From positions 1 to 62,845 of the forward strand of contig NZ_RAWE01000031.1 of NCBI RefSeq assembly GCF_003611695.1: 62,845 nt of DNA, given 5' to 3'. Within the stretch, counting starts at the first letter, position 1. Each line of letters starts with the position of its first letter. A program made the position numbers and the translations under genes. This document shows, piece after piece, positions 36,667 through 45,450 of this stretch. Below the pieces are notes generated by a model. The model made no database searches and was not told where the DNA came from. It saw only the letters and a program-made list of their open reading frames with translations. The stretch comes from Corallococcus carmarthensis (GTDB lineage: Bacteria > Myxococcota > Myxococcia > Myxococcales > Myxococcaceae).

Positions 36667-37686
36667 ATGTCCTCCGCTCCCCCCTCACTCTCCGCCCGGC
36701 TGGCACGGCAGGGGCTGCTCGCGGCGGCGAAGCGCGGCGTGCCCGCGGAACGCCTCTGCGAGGACGTGGGATTGCGGTGGTCCGACCTGGGCGACCCGGA
36801 AGCGCGCATCCCCTACGCGGTGCTGGACGACATCCTGGAGCGGGCCGTGGCGCTGACCGGGGATGACAACCTGGGGCTGCACATGGCGGGCATGGACGTG
36901 ATGGACGCGGACGACCCCGCGTCGCTCGTCATCCTCACCAGCGCCCACCTGCGCGAGGCCATGGTGCGCGGCTGCCTCTACCAACGCGTGTGGGGCGACG
37001 GCGAGCGCTTCCTCGTGGAGGCCACACCGCACGGGGTGCGCATGCGCTTCACCCCGGTGGGCCCTTCGTGGCGGCCCGCGCACCGGCACCTCACGGAGGT
37101 CGCGCTGGTGCAGCTCGCCATGGGCGTGCGGGTCTTCACCGGCGCGGACGTGCGGCCCGTGCGCGCGCGCTTCGTCCACGCAGCGCCGGCGGACCTGCAC
37201 GAGCACGAGGCCCTCTTCGGCTGTCCGCTGGAGTTCAACACCCCGGTCAGCGACCTGGAGTTCTCCCACGCGGACGCGGACCGCCCGTTCGTCCACGCGG
37301 ACGCGCTGCTCAACGCCGTGTTCGAATACCCCGCCCGCCGCGCGCTGGAGCGGTTGCCCGTCACGGACATCCTGTCGGACCGCGTGCGCGAACAGGTGCG
37401 CCGGACGCTGGCGGGGGGCGACTTCTCCTTCGCCGCCGTGGCGCGCGCCCTGCGCGTCCCCTCCCGCACGTTGCAGCGCCAGCTGGCTGCGGAAGGGCGG
37501 ACCTACGCGGGCATCGTGGAGACGCTGCGCCGCGAGCTGTCCCAGGGCTACCTCCAGCGGCGCATGTCCATCGCGGAGGTGTCCTTCCTGCTGGGGTACG
37601 CGGAGCCGGTCGCCTTCCACCGCGCCTTCAAGCGCTGGTGGCGCACGTCCCCGGAGGCCTTCCGCAAGGCCCGGGCAGGGGGCTGA
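36667..37686 (+). CDS. AraC-family transcriptional regulator
   Basis: A 339-residue regulator. The N-terminal ~190 residues match the arabinose-binding-like sensing domain common in long AraC proteins (GLHMAGMDVMDADDPASLVILTS). The C-terminus is the double helix-turn-helix: FAAVARALRVPSRTLQRQLAAEG for the first and ISIAEVSFLLGY-type MSIAEVSFLLGYAEPVAFHRAFKRW for the second. The ATG at 36667 is preceded by an alternative GTG at 36664. It is divergent from the methyltransferase pseudogene, which may once have been its target. The effector is unknown. Confidence 0.9.
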   Translation: MSSAPPSLSARLARQGLLAAAKRGVPAERLCEDVGLRWSDLGDPEARIPYAVLDDILERAVALTGDDNLGLHMAGMDVMDADDPASLVILTSAHLREAMVRGCLYQRVWGDGERFLVEATPHGVRMRFTPVGPSWRPAHRHLTEVALVQLAMGVRVFTGADVRPVRARFVHAAPADLHEHEALFGCPLEFNTPVSDLEFSHADADRPFVHADALLNAVFEYPARRALERLPVTDILSDRVREQVRRTLAGGDFSFAAVARALRVPSRTLQRQLAAEGRTYAGIVETLRRELSQGYLQRRMSIAEVSFLLGYAEPVAFHRAFKRWWRTSPEAFRKARAGG

Positions 37687-37796
37687 CAGGCAGGCGTCGC
37701 TCCGCGGCCTTCCGTGCAGGGAGGCAGGACTCCGTCCGGAAGCGGGCGTGCCTACTTTTCCCGCTAGAGGGCCGGGACCCTCGGGGAGAGACGACC

Positions 37797-38147
37797 ATGT
37801 GGACACGCCACTTCAACGGGCTCGTCGTGCTGGGTGTGATTGGAACGGTGAGCTTCACGGCGGGCTGCAATGAACGTCAGCAGCAGACCGTCAACGAGAA
37901 CGCCCGGCAGGTCGGGCAGGAGGTAGGCGAGGCGGCCAAGGACGTCCAGCACGGCGCCAGCCGCGCCGCGGAGAGCGTCCGCGAGTCCAGCCGCGAGGCC
38001 GCCGACGGCTTCCGCGAAGGCGTGGGCGGCTCGGGCGACACGGCCTCCGAGGAACAGAAGGCCGACGAGCGCAGCGGTGACGGACCGGACATCGGCCGCA
38101 ACCCGGGCGTCATCCACGACGGGGAAGGGCCGCTGGAAGAACACTGA
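37797..38147 (+). CDS. Small lipoprotein with amphipathic helix
   Basis: A 116-residue lipoprotein; the signal sequence (MWTRHFNGLVVLGVIGTVSF) ends in the lipobox FTAGC. The mature part has heptad-like Ala/Glu repeats (VGQEVGEAAKDVQHGASRAAESVRESSREAADG) resembling the long-helix stress and envelope proteins, and an acidic end. An in-frame, well-placed GGAGAG lies just upstream. No family is recognised. Confidence 0.75.
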   Translation: MWTRHFNGLVVLGVIGTVSFTAGCNERQQQTVNENARQVGQEVGEAAKDVQHGASRAAESVRESSREAADGFREGVGGSGDTASEEQKADERSGDGPDIGRNPGVIHDGEGPLEEH

Positions 38148-38192
38148 AAGACGCACCGGGCCAGACCCCGTGCTGCCCGGCGGTGTGTTTGA

Positions 38193-39050
38193 ATGTGGAC
38201 CATGGTTGCGGCCCCAGCCCACCGTGGTCCTCTTCAGTCCCCTGGCCGTTGGCTGTGGCTCTTGCCGTGCCTGATGACGGTGGCGTGCGCGACGACGAGG
38301 AGCGAGGTGACGCGCGTCCCCACGCTGGAAGAGAACTGCAATGGCGGGAGCGCCTACGCCTGCGAGAACTGGGGGAAGCAGCTCCAGGTGGACCACCGGA
38401 TGGAGGAGGCGGACCGGGCCTTCGGGCTCGCGTGCGCGATGGGCTCCACGTCCGCCTGCCTGACGCAGGGCAAGGACCGGCTGGCGCGGGGGGACCTGGA
38501 CGGCGCGGAGCCGCCGCTGCGCAAGGTGTATGACGAGGATTCGGAAGAGGCCGCGCTGGCGCTCGCGGACCTCCAGGACGCGCGCGGGGACGTGGCCGGC
38601 GCGGCGCACCTCCGCTACGAGGCGCTGGCCATCGACAAGTCGACGACGGAGTTCGCGTTGGGCTGGCGCGTCCCGTTCGACGGCGGATTGGGCCTGGCGC
38701 TGGACGTGAACGTGCAGCCCATGGGGCTCAAGGCGCGGCGGCTCACGCTGGGCGCCAACATGGGCCTGGACGCGAAGCGGGTTTCGCTGAACGCCACCGT
38801 GGGCTACCAGCACTTCGTGACGAACTGGTTCGCGCCCTATGCCCGGGCGCTCGTGGGCCCGTACCTGGATGCGGAGCGCTCACGGCGCAACCCCATCAAC
38901 CTGGGGGCCGAGGTGGGCATGAAGTTCTTCGCGGGGCCCCTGGGCCACCTCGGTACCGGGTTTGGCACCTCGCTGGACGGCTCCACCTACTACTTCCTCG
39001 AAGCCGGGCTGGACTGGGTGCTGACGCTGGTGGTGCTCGCGCACCTGTGA
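38193..39050 (+). CDS. Lipoprotein with Sel1-like and barrel-like parts
   Basis: A 285-residue lipoprotein. The basic N-terminus and hydrophobic core WLWLLPCLMTVAC give a lipobox at MTVAC. Next, residues ~45-125 contain cysteine-bearing Sel1/TPR-like helices (GSAYACENWGKQL, AMGSTSACLTQGKDRLARGD). The rest has amphipathic strands (LGLALDVNVQPMGLKAR, SLNATVGYQHFV, LEAGLDWVLTLVV) suggesting an outer-membrane domain. No family is assigned. It converges on nth with a 4-nt gap. Confidence 0.7.
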   Translation: MWTMVAAPAHRGPLQSPGRWLWLLPCLMTVACATTRSEVTRVPTLEENCNGGSAYACENWGKQLQVDHRMEEADRAFGLACAMGSTSACLTQGKDRLARGDLDGAEPPLRKVYDEDSEEAALALADLQDARGDVAGAAHLRYEALAIDKSTTEFALGWRVPFDGGLGLALDVNVQPMGLKARRLTLGANMGLDAKRVSLNATVGYQHFVTNWFAPYARALVGPYLDAERSRRNPINLGAEVGMKFFAGPLGHLGTGFGTSLDGSTYYFLEAGLDWVLTLVVLAHL

Positions 39051-39054
39051 CGGC

Positions 39055-39690
<636 letters not shown>

Positions 39691-39700
39691 GGGCGGGTCC

Positions 39701-40867
39701 TCACATCGACCGTTCGACGAGCGCCGTCAACTCCGCGTCGGTGAGCGGAAGCGGATTGCCCTTCATGCTGCTGGCGGCGCGGGCCTTGGTGACGAGCTCC
39801 GGGACGGCCTCGGTGGTGAGGCCCATGTCGTGCAGGCCCCGGATGCGCACGGCGTGGACCAGGTCCTTCACCCAGGCGATGCCGTCCTCGGCGCGGGCGT
39901 TGGACTGGCCGGTGAGCAGCACGGCGAGCTCGTGGAAGCGGGGCAGGGCGGGGTGCTCTGGAGCGCGGGAGCGCAGCGCCTCCAGGTTCACCTCCAGCGT
40001 GGCCCCGAGCAGCGCGGCGCACAGCGCCCCGTGGGCCGCGCCGAGCATCCCGCCCAGCGGCGCCGCGAAGCCATGCACCGCGCCCAGGCCCGCGTTGGCC
40101 AGGCACAGGCCGCCGAAGAGGCTGGCGAGGGCCAGGTCCTCGCGCTCCGCCGGGCCGGGGCCGTGCAGCACCGCCTTGCGAAGGGAGCGGGCCGAGCGCT
40201 GCATGCCTTCGCGCGCGAGCGCGTCCGTGAGCGGCTGGGCGCGGATGGACAGGAACGGTTCGATGAGCTGCGACAGTGCGTCCAGGCCGCCCGCCGCGAG
40301 CACCTCCGCGGGTGCATGCTCCAGCAGGTCCGGATCCACCAGGGCCACGCGGGGGAGCATCATCGGGCTGCGCAGGCTGGCCTTCACGCCGGCCTCCTTC
40401 GAGCCCAGCACCGCGTTGCGTGTCACCTCGGAGCCGGTGCCCGCCGTGGTCGGCACGGCCACGAACGGTAGCGGCGGCTTCGTCAGCGCCTGTCCCCGGC
40501 CGATGACCTCCAGGTAGTCCAGCGGGTCGCCCCCGTTGGCGGCGAGCGCGGCGATGGCCTTGCCCGCATCGAGCGCGCTGCCACCGCCCAGGGCGACCAC
40601 GGCGTCACAGCCCGCGTCCACGGCGGCGGCGGTGCCTTCGCGCGCGAGGTCGACGGTGGGCTCACCCGGGACGCGGAAGGAGGCGGAAGCAATGCCCAGC
40701 CGTTCGAGCCCCGCGCGGACGGGCTCCGCGCGGGCGGGGTTCGTCCCGGTGACGAGCAGGACCTTCCGGCCGCCGAGGCCGCGCACGAGGTCGGGGACTT
40801 CCTGGACGCGGCCCGGGCCGAAGAGGACGCGAGTGGCGGTGGCGAACTCGAAGGGGGCGGTGGACAT
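39701..40867 (-). CDS. Iron-type alcohol dehydrogenase family protein
   Basis: Group III (Fe-ADH) dehydrogenase of 388 residues. The NAD(P) site is VVALGGGSALDAGKA and VPTTAGTGSEVTRNAV. Metal-site positions are D196 in GLDALSQLIEP, and two histidines in AVHGFAAPLGG and GAAHGALCA. The fourth ligand, normally His in DALTHAIE, is Q200 here, a variant known in a subset of the family. The substrate may be an alcohol, aldehyde or maleylacetate-like compound. It starts 3 nt after the ABM gene and is followed by nth. Confidence 0.87.
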   Translation of the reverse strand: MSTAPFEFATATRVLFGPGRVQEVPDLVRGLGGRKVLLVTGTNPARAEPVRAGLERLGIASASFRVPGEPTVDLAREGTAAAVDAGCDAVVALGGGSALDAGKAIAALAANGGDPLDYLEVIGRGQALTKPPLPFVAVPTTAGTGSEVTRNAVLGSKEAGVKASLRSPMMLPRVALVDPDLLEHAPAEVLAAGGLDALSQLIEPFLSIRAQPLTDALAREGMQRSARSLRKAVLHGPGPAEREDLALASLFGGLCLANAGLGAVHGFAAPLGGMLGAAHGALCAALLGATLEVNLEALRSRAPEHPALPRFHELAVLLTGQSNARAEDGIAWVKDLVHAVRIRGLHDMGLTTEAVPELVTKARAASSMKGNPLPLTDAELTALVERSM

Positions 40868-40870
40868 CGG

Positions 40871-41188
40871 TTACCAGGCTGCGTCGTCGGGGAAGCGGTT
40901 GGTGTAGCGGCGGGCGGCGCGGGGCTCGGCCATCATGGAGGTGACGGTGTCACGCCACGTGAGGTAGTGGGCGGTCTCCTTGTGCGCGGCGGGGGCGTCG
41001 GGGGAGCGGTAGGCCTCCACGAGGACGAAGCGGGTGGGGTCTTCGTTGTCCTGGCAGACGTCGAAGCGGGCGATGCCGGGCTCCTTCACGCTCTCGCGGG
41101 CGTTGGCGAGGGTGGCCTGGAGGAAGGCGTCGACGTGCTGGGGCAGCACGTGCACATGGACATGGATGACGAGCAGGCTCGTGGGCAT
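40871..41188 (-). CDS. ABM-domain monooxygenase-like protein
   Basis: A 105-residue ferredoxin-like fold protein of the antibiotic biosynthesis monooxygenase family. It has the N-terminal strand [20 protein letters not shown], then [24 protein letters not shown] and [10 protein letters not shown], typical of small quinol monooxygenase or LsrG-like proteins. The start at 41188 is chosen over a Met three codons upstream. Its stop is 3 nt from the Fe-ADH start, suggesting joint work on a small aromatic or aldehyde substrate. Confidence 0.85.
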   Translation of the reverse strand: MPTSLLVIHVHVHVLPQHVDAFLQATLANARESVKEPGIARFDVCQDNEDPTRFVLVEAYRSPDAPAAHKETAHYLTWRDTVTSMMAEPRAARRYTNRFPDDAAW

Positions 41189-41275
41189 GGCGCGCACGGT
41201 AGCGCGGGCGTCCCTGAGCGGAAACCGCTAGGGTTCCGGGCCGTTCACTCCCTCATTTTCGGAGCAAGACAGCGC

Positions 41276-42169
41276 ATGGTCTCGGACCTCTTCGACGCGT
41301 CCCGCTGGCAGCCGGTGGAAGGCCACAAGTTCAAGGACATCACGTTCCACCGCGCGGTGGATCAGGGCACGGTGCGCATCGCGTTCAACCGGCCGGAGGT
41401 GCGCAACGCGTTCCGTCCGAAGACGGTGGACGAGCTGGCCCGGGCGCTGGAAGCCACGCGGTTCATGACGGACGTGGGCGTGGTGTTGCTCACGGGCAAC
41501 GGGCCGTCGCCGAAGGACGGCGGGTGGGCGTTCTGCTCGGGGGGAGACCAGCGCATCCGCGGCAAGGACGGCTACAAGTACGAGCCGGGGGAGGACGCGG
41601 CGGATCCGGCGCGGCTGGGGCGCCTGCACATCCTGGAGGTGCAGCGGCAGATCCGCTTCATGCCGAAGGTGGTGATGGCGGTGGTGCCGGGCTGGACGGC
41701 GGGTGGCGGGCACAGCTTGCATGTCGTCTGCGACCTGACCATCGCGAGCAAGGAACACGGGATGTTCAAGCAGACGGACGCGGACGTGGCCAGCTACGAC
41801 GCGGGCTACGGCTCCGCGCTGCTGGCGCGGCAGGTGGGGCAGAAGCGGGCGCGGGAGATCTTCTTCCTGGGCCAGGCCTACACGGCGGACGAGGCGTTCC
41901 AGATGAACGCCATCAACAAGTCCGTCCCGCACAAGGATTTGGAGAAGGTGGCGCTGGAGTGGGCGGCGGAGATCAACACCAAGAGCCCCACGGCCATCAA
42001 GATGCTGAAGTATGCCTTCAACCTGCCGGACGACGGGCTCGTGGGCCAGCAGCTCTTCGCGGGTGAGGCCACGCGTCTGGGTTACGGCACGGAAGAGGCA
42101 CAGGAAGGCCGCGACGCGTTTGTTCAAAAGCGCAAGCGCGACTTCAAGCGGTTCCCCTGGACGTACTGA
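41276..42169 (+). CDS. menB: 1,4-dihydroxy-2-naphthoyl-CoA synthase
   Basis: Crotonase-fold enzyme that closes the naphthoquinone ring from O-succinylbenzoyl-CoA in menaquinone synthesis. Hallmarks: RPEVRNAFRPKTVDEL, AFCSGGDQRIRG, GWTAGGGHSLHVVCDLTIA, SYDAGYGSALLARQVGQKRAREIFFL, and the ending FPWTY. At the site where E. coli has a glycine and needs bicarbonate, this protein has D168 (QTDADV), as in the bicarbonate-independent type II enzymes. The length of 297 is slightly long. It stands alone; other men genes are not in the window. Confidence 0.93.
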   Translation: MVSDLFDASRWQPVEGHKFKDITFHRAVDQGTVRIAFNRPEVRNAFRPKTVDELARALEATRFMTDVGVVLLTGNGPSPKDGGWAFCSGGDQRIRGKDGYKYEPGEDAADPARLGRLHILEVQRQIRFMPKVVMAVVPGWTAGGGHSLHVVCDLTIASKEHGMFKQTDADVASYDAGYGSALLARQVGQKRAREIFFLGQAYTADEAFQMNAINKSVPHKDLEKVALEWAAEINTKSPTAIKMLKYAFNLPDDGLVGQQLFAGEATRLGYGTEEAQEGRDAFVQKRKRDFKRFPWTY

Positions 42170-42193
42170 GCAGGCGCTATCCTGAGGCCGTCC

Positions 42194-42199
42194 GAGGGG
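42194..42199 (+). promoter_or_regulatory. Ribosome binding site before an interrupted start
   Basis: GAGGGG lies 6 nt ahead of the ATG at 42206. That ATG opens a five-codon frame ended by TAG at 42221. The same frame continues downstream into a lipoprotein signal core, so this site marks the probable original start. Confidence 0.55.
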
Positions 42200-42205
42200 C
42201 CTTGG

Positions 42206-42685
42206 ATGCGCGTGTCGCAATAGGCGTCGCCAATACTTCTGTCACTGATGCTGGGCTTGGGATGTGCTCATTCACCAAGCCCGGCTCCGCAGCATTGCGT
42301 GATCGCGGACTCCGCCGAAGGCGTAGGAGCGTCGCTTGCGACAGGCGGGGCGGGAGCAAGGGATTGTCAGGCGGAGCATGAAGCCTGCTTCCGGGAGTGT
42401 TGGCGGAAGAGCCGACCTCCGTACCCGCACAAGCATGACGAGTGGTACTACAAACGCTGCACAGCGGACTGCGGCAAGGCGTTCAACGACTGCGTGGATG
42501 AGGAAGGCGAGCAAACATCCAGCGCGCAACGCCTGGAGTTCGAAAATGTGCGGCAAGCCAAGGAATGGCTGCTGGAGCACAAGTCTGAAGTCGCGCTCGG
42601 CACGCTGGTCATTGTCGGTGGCACCGGCTTCATGCTGACCATTGGCGCGGCTGGTGCTTTGATCCTGGTCCCCCTCGCTCTGTAG
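42206..42685 (+). pseudogene. Cysteine-rich lipoprotein gene interrupted by an early in-frame stop
   Basis: From 42206 the frame reads MRVSQ, a TAG at 42221-42223, then ASPILLSLMLGLGCAHS and the rest of the protein. With the stop ignored this is a perfect lipoprotein signal (basic start, hydrophobic core, lipobox). The longest uninterrupted frame starts at 42248 (MLGLGC, 145 residues) and lacks both a basic region and a ribosome site. The mature part has CFRECW, YYKRCTADCGKAFNDC and a C-terminal glycine-rich hydrophobic pair (LGTLVIVGGTGFMLTIGAAG). I recall similar Cys-rich proteins only from myxobacteria. Use of the downstream ATG cannot be excluded. Confidence 0.6.
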
Positions 42686-42693
42686 GAAGACCC

Positions 42694-43071
42694 ATGGCCT
42701 ACAACTCCAATTTCGACGTCGATGCCGTGATGGGCGTTCTTGGGACGATCGGTGAGCGGTTCCAGGATGGAACGCCCGAGGACGAAGCACTTCGTATCGC
42801 AGCGGTGGCCCTGCTCTACGTCCGCGAGAACGGAAAGCTGGAGGACTATCGCGAGTACTTCCAGAAGTTCTTCATCCCGGCCACGGAGTCCCTTGTCGTA
42901 GCCCAGTCGTTCTCGACAGCCGAAGAGGCGGACGCCTGGCTCGCGCAGGGGCTGGGGCAGGAGGGCGACCTGGTTCGTGTCGCGGGAAAGGGCTTCCGGG
43001 TCATCACTCGAAGGAAGGGCGGCGGGCTGATGTTTCTTCGCACGCCACTTCCCGACGAAATGGAGCCCTGA
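42694..43071 (+). CDS. Hypothetical protein, partner of the Cys-rich lipoprotein
   Basis: A 125-residue cytoplasmic protein starting 8 nt after the stop of the lipoprotein gene. It has a helical N-half (AVMGVLGTIGERFQDGTPEDEALRIAAVALLYV) and a C-half with SFSTAEEADAWLAQG, then short strands (LVRVAGKGFRVITRRKGG). The pattern 'SFxTxEEADAWL' recurs, in my memory, in small myxobacterial proteins next to Cys-rich lipoproteins. It may be a partner or immunity-type protein; that is an inference from position only. Codon use is less GC-biased than in menB upstream. Confidence 0.72.
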   Translation: MAYNSNFDVDAVMGVLGTIGERFQDGTPEDEALRIAAVALLYVRENGKLEDYREYFQKFFIPATESLVVAQSFSTAEEADAWLAQGLGQEGDLVRVAGKGFRVITRRKGGGLMFLRTPLPDEMEP

Positions 43072-43076
43072 ACAGC

Positions 43077-45140
43077 TCAGATGTTGATCCGCGAGCTGAC
43101 CGTCCGGACGTCCAGGCCCAGTGCCGCGAACTCCGCGGCGTGGGTGCGGAGCAGCTCCAGCAGCCGGGGATGCAGGTCTTCCTCTTCGTTGGACAGGATG
43201 AATCCGTAGTTCGTCTTGGAAAGCATCCAGGAGATCCACAGCATCTCCGTTGCCTCATCCGGCGTGGGCGCGACGTCCAGGTCCTCTTCCGTCGACAGCG
43301 CGCCTCCCTTGCCCCAACGCAATCCCAGACACGAGTACAGGACTTCGCCCGCGTCCTCCCACTGGAGGTTGTTCGCCCAGGCGTGACGGAACGTCGCGAA
43401 GAAGATGACGTAGCGGCAGAGGCTCTTCAGCGCCTCCACCTCACCGGCCTGCGGCCTCTCCGTCCGCGTCACCGCGCTCACGGCCTTGGGGGGCGGCTCC
43501 GCGACCTTCGCGCCCAGGTCCATGCGCTCCGAGCGCACGAACCACAGCGCTTCCTTCCCCGGCACCTTCGCTCTCAGATAGCGACACACGAACGCTGGCG
43601 CTGAATGCGCGACCAGGTCGTCCGAGAACCGGTGCACCTCCTGCCATTGCGCTTCAATCTCCGCGCCGTGCTCCGCGAAGAACGCGTCGATGTGCTCCCC
43701 GAGCAGCTTCCAGAACAACTGCCCTGCCTGCGCGTAGCGGTGTCCCTCGCAGACCGGTGTCGCGGGCGCGAAGCCCTTCCAGTCGTAGCTGCCCAGCAGG
43801 TGCTCCAGCCGCTGGTTGATGCCCCCTTCCGTCAACGCGCTGGCCCGAGAGATGTATCCGGTGGGTCCCACCAGGAATCCGTTGGCGGAGTGGTTGATCA
43901 ACACCACCTCCCGCAGGTGCGGCATGAGCAACCAACGCAAGGGATTGCGCCGCAGGTTCCGGTGCGCGGCGATAGCGTACTGCTCGACGTTGAAGTGGCA
44001 CTGCCCCAGGTGGTTGCCCAGCTCCACGTCCAGCGTCGCGCTCACCCGCGCCATCCGCTTCGCCGCCTCCCACGCCGCGCCATCCGCGGGCGTGTACGTC
44101 CGCCGCGTCACCGGTGAGCCGGGCGCCGTCGCTCCGGGCTCCCGCATCCCCAGGATGATCCGCTGGGGCATCAGCTTGCCGTCCACCAGCCGCAGCCGGA
44201 GGTCCACGTCCGGTAGGCAGTGCACGCCGTCCTGCTCATAGGCATTCCAGGGCAGATACAGCCGGAAGGCCTGCGCATCCCCGGGCACCTCCGGGTCGCG
44301 GTCCAGGATGCTGGAGAACATCCCGTTGAGCAGCCGTTCCCCGAACCACGCGTCACTCCGCGTGGAGCCCGGCGACTCGCGCTCCATCCGGACCGTCATC
44401 GCCTCCGGGTAGTCCGCCTGGATCTTCGCGAGGCTCGGCGTCTGCCCCATCCGGATCTGCAGTTGGTGCTGCCGCTTCACCAGCTCGATGGGCGCGACCG
44501 CCTTGAGCATCGCCAGCGCGCGTCCTGGCGCATACGCCGTGGGCGGAGTGCCTTCCTCCACCACCAGCAGGCGCGCCAGCGGCGTTGACGGGTCGTATTC
44601 CCAGTACGGCAGCCGGAGCGTCCCGAAGTCGTACTCCAGCCCTGTGTGATCATCCGGCCCCCGCTCCGAACCGATGCGCTTCCACGTCTCCACCACCCGG
44701 CCGTCCTGGCGGAACGTGTGCTGCGGTTCGAAGAAGCGCAGCTCCAGGTCCGGCAGGTCGCCTTCACCCGCGTCCGCGGGGTCGTAGCGGATGACGAACG
44801 ACCCATCCGCGCCCGTGAAGGTCTCGCCCAGGAAGTCGTCCGGCGTGCCGAAGTCCCGGTCCCACAGCTCGACCTTGAGGTGATGCAGGGGGATGGGGCC
44901 TTGCGGTCCGTCCTGCTCGAACATCAGCCGGCCGGTGACGACGGCGGGGAGGGTCGAAGGATCCCTTGGCGCTCGCGGTGCACGCACGCGCTGGATCAGG
45001 TTGCGGCTGACCGCCAGCCGCTCCTTCAATCCCAGCCCCGCGTACCACCGGGCCAGCTCCTCCGCCTCCAGGAGCGGCGGCTCCTCGGCCTTCGAAGAGA
45101 ACCCCAACGAGGTCAACAATCGGCGCCAGGCGGTGCGCAT
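43077..45140 (-). CDS. Lipoxygenase-family protein with transthyretin-like N-domain (LOX1)
   Basis: Lipoxygenases add O2 to polyunsaturated fatty acids. All five iron-ligand positions are visible: H377 and H382 in HLGQCH, H586 and N590 in FRHAWAN, and the C-terminal isoleucine I687 (SSRINI). The usual helix segment is recognisable as NPLRWLLMPHLREVVLIN (family: HPxYxLLxPHxRxTxxIN). Residues ~65-140 form a beta-sandwich (VVTGRLMFEQDG, HLKVELWDRDFG, DDFLGETFTGADGSFVI) of the transthyretin/carboxypeptidase-regulatory type rather than a PLAT domain. There is no signal peptide. The sequence is far from plant and animal enzymes, so the substrate is open. It is divergent from LOX2 and P450. Confidence 0.85.
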   Translation of the reverse strand: MRTAWRRLLTSLGFSSKAEEPPLLEAEELARWYAGLGLKERLAVSRNLIQRVRAPRAPRDPSTLPAVVTGRLMFEQDGPQGPIPLHHLKVELWDRDFGTPDDFLGETFTGADGSFVIRYDPADAGEGDLPDLELRFFEPQHTFRQDGRVVETWKRIGSERGPDDHTGLEYDFGTLRLPYWEYDPSTPLARLLVVEEGTPPTAYAPGRALAMLKAVAPIELVKRQHQLQIRMGQTPSLAKIQADYPEAMTVRMERESPGSTRSDAWFGERLLNGMFSSILDRDPEVPGDAQAFRLYLPWNAYEQDGVHCLPDVDLRLRLVDGKLMPQRIILGMREPGATAPGSPVTRRTYTPADGAAWEAAKRMARVSATLDVELGNHLGQCHFNVEQYAIAAHRNLRRNPLRWLLMPHLREVVLINHSANGFLVGPTGYISRASALTEGGINQRLEHLLGSYDWKGFAPATPVCEGHRYAQAGQLFWKLLGEHIDAFFAEHGAEIEAQWQEVHRFSDDLVAHSAPAFVCRYLRAKVPGKEALWFVRSERMDLGAKVAEPPPKAVSAVTRTERPQAGEVEALKSLCRYVIFFATFRHAWANNLQWEDAGEVLYSCLGLRWGKGGALSTEEDLDVAPTPDEATEMLWISWMLSKTNYGFILSNEEEDLHPRLLELLRTHAAEFAALGLDVRTVSSRINI

Positions 45141-45450
45141 CAGCTCCGCGCCTCAATCCCATCCGTGGTCGGGGACGACCCGCGATAGGTCCTGCTGGAA
45201 CCACGAACACAAAGGGCGCGACGGGAAGCGGGCTTCATCGCGCGGGAAGGTACCACGCCCCGGGTCGAGCGCCGCCCCGCGCCCCTGCGGCAATCCCATA
45301 CCCGGGCGCTCGCCCCGGAGGGCGACCCGCTATCGATTTCAGTGCAGGCCCCGAGCGAACGGGCCGTGATCAGCCTCCACGCAGGAGCCTGTCTTGTCCG
45401 GCCCGCTTTCGCCCGCGTACTTTCTGGTTCACGTGCTAGTGGAGGAATCC
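45141..45450. promoter_or_regulatory. Divergent control region between two lipoxygenase genes
   Basis: These 310 bases separate the starts of LOX1 (minus) and LOX2 (plus). They must hold two promoters. A GGAGG (45440-45444) gives a good ribosome site for LOX2. I see GC-rich imperfect dyads near 45295-45330 (CCCGGGCGC with GGGCGA-type text), but no confident -35/-10 pair and no coding frame. Confidence 0.5.
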
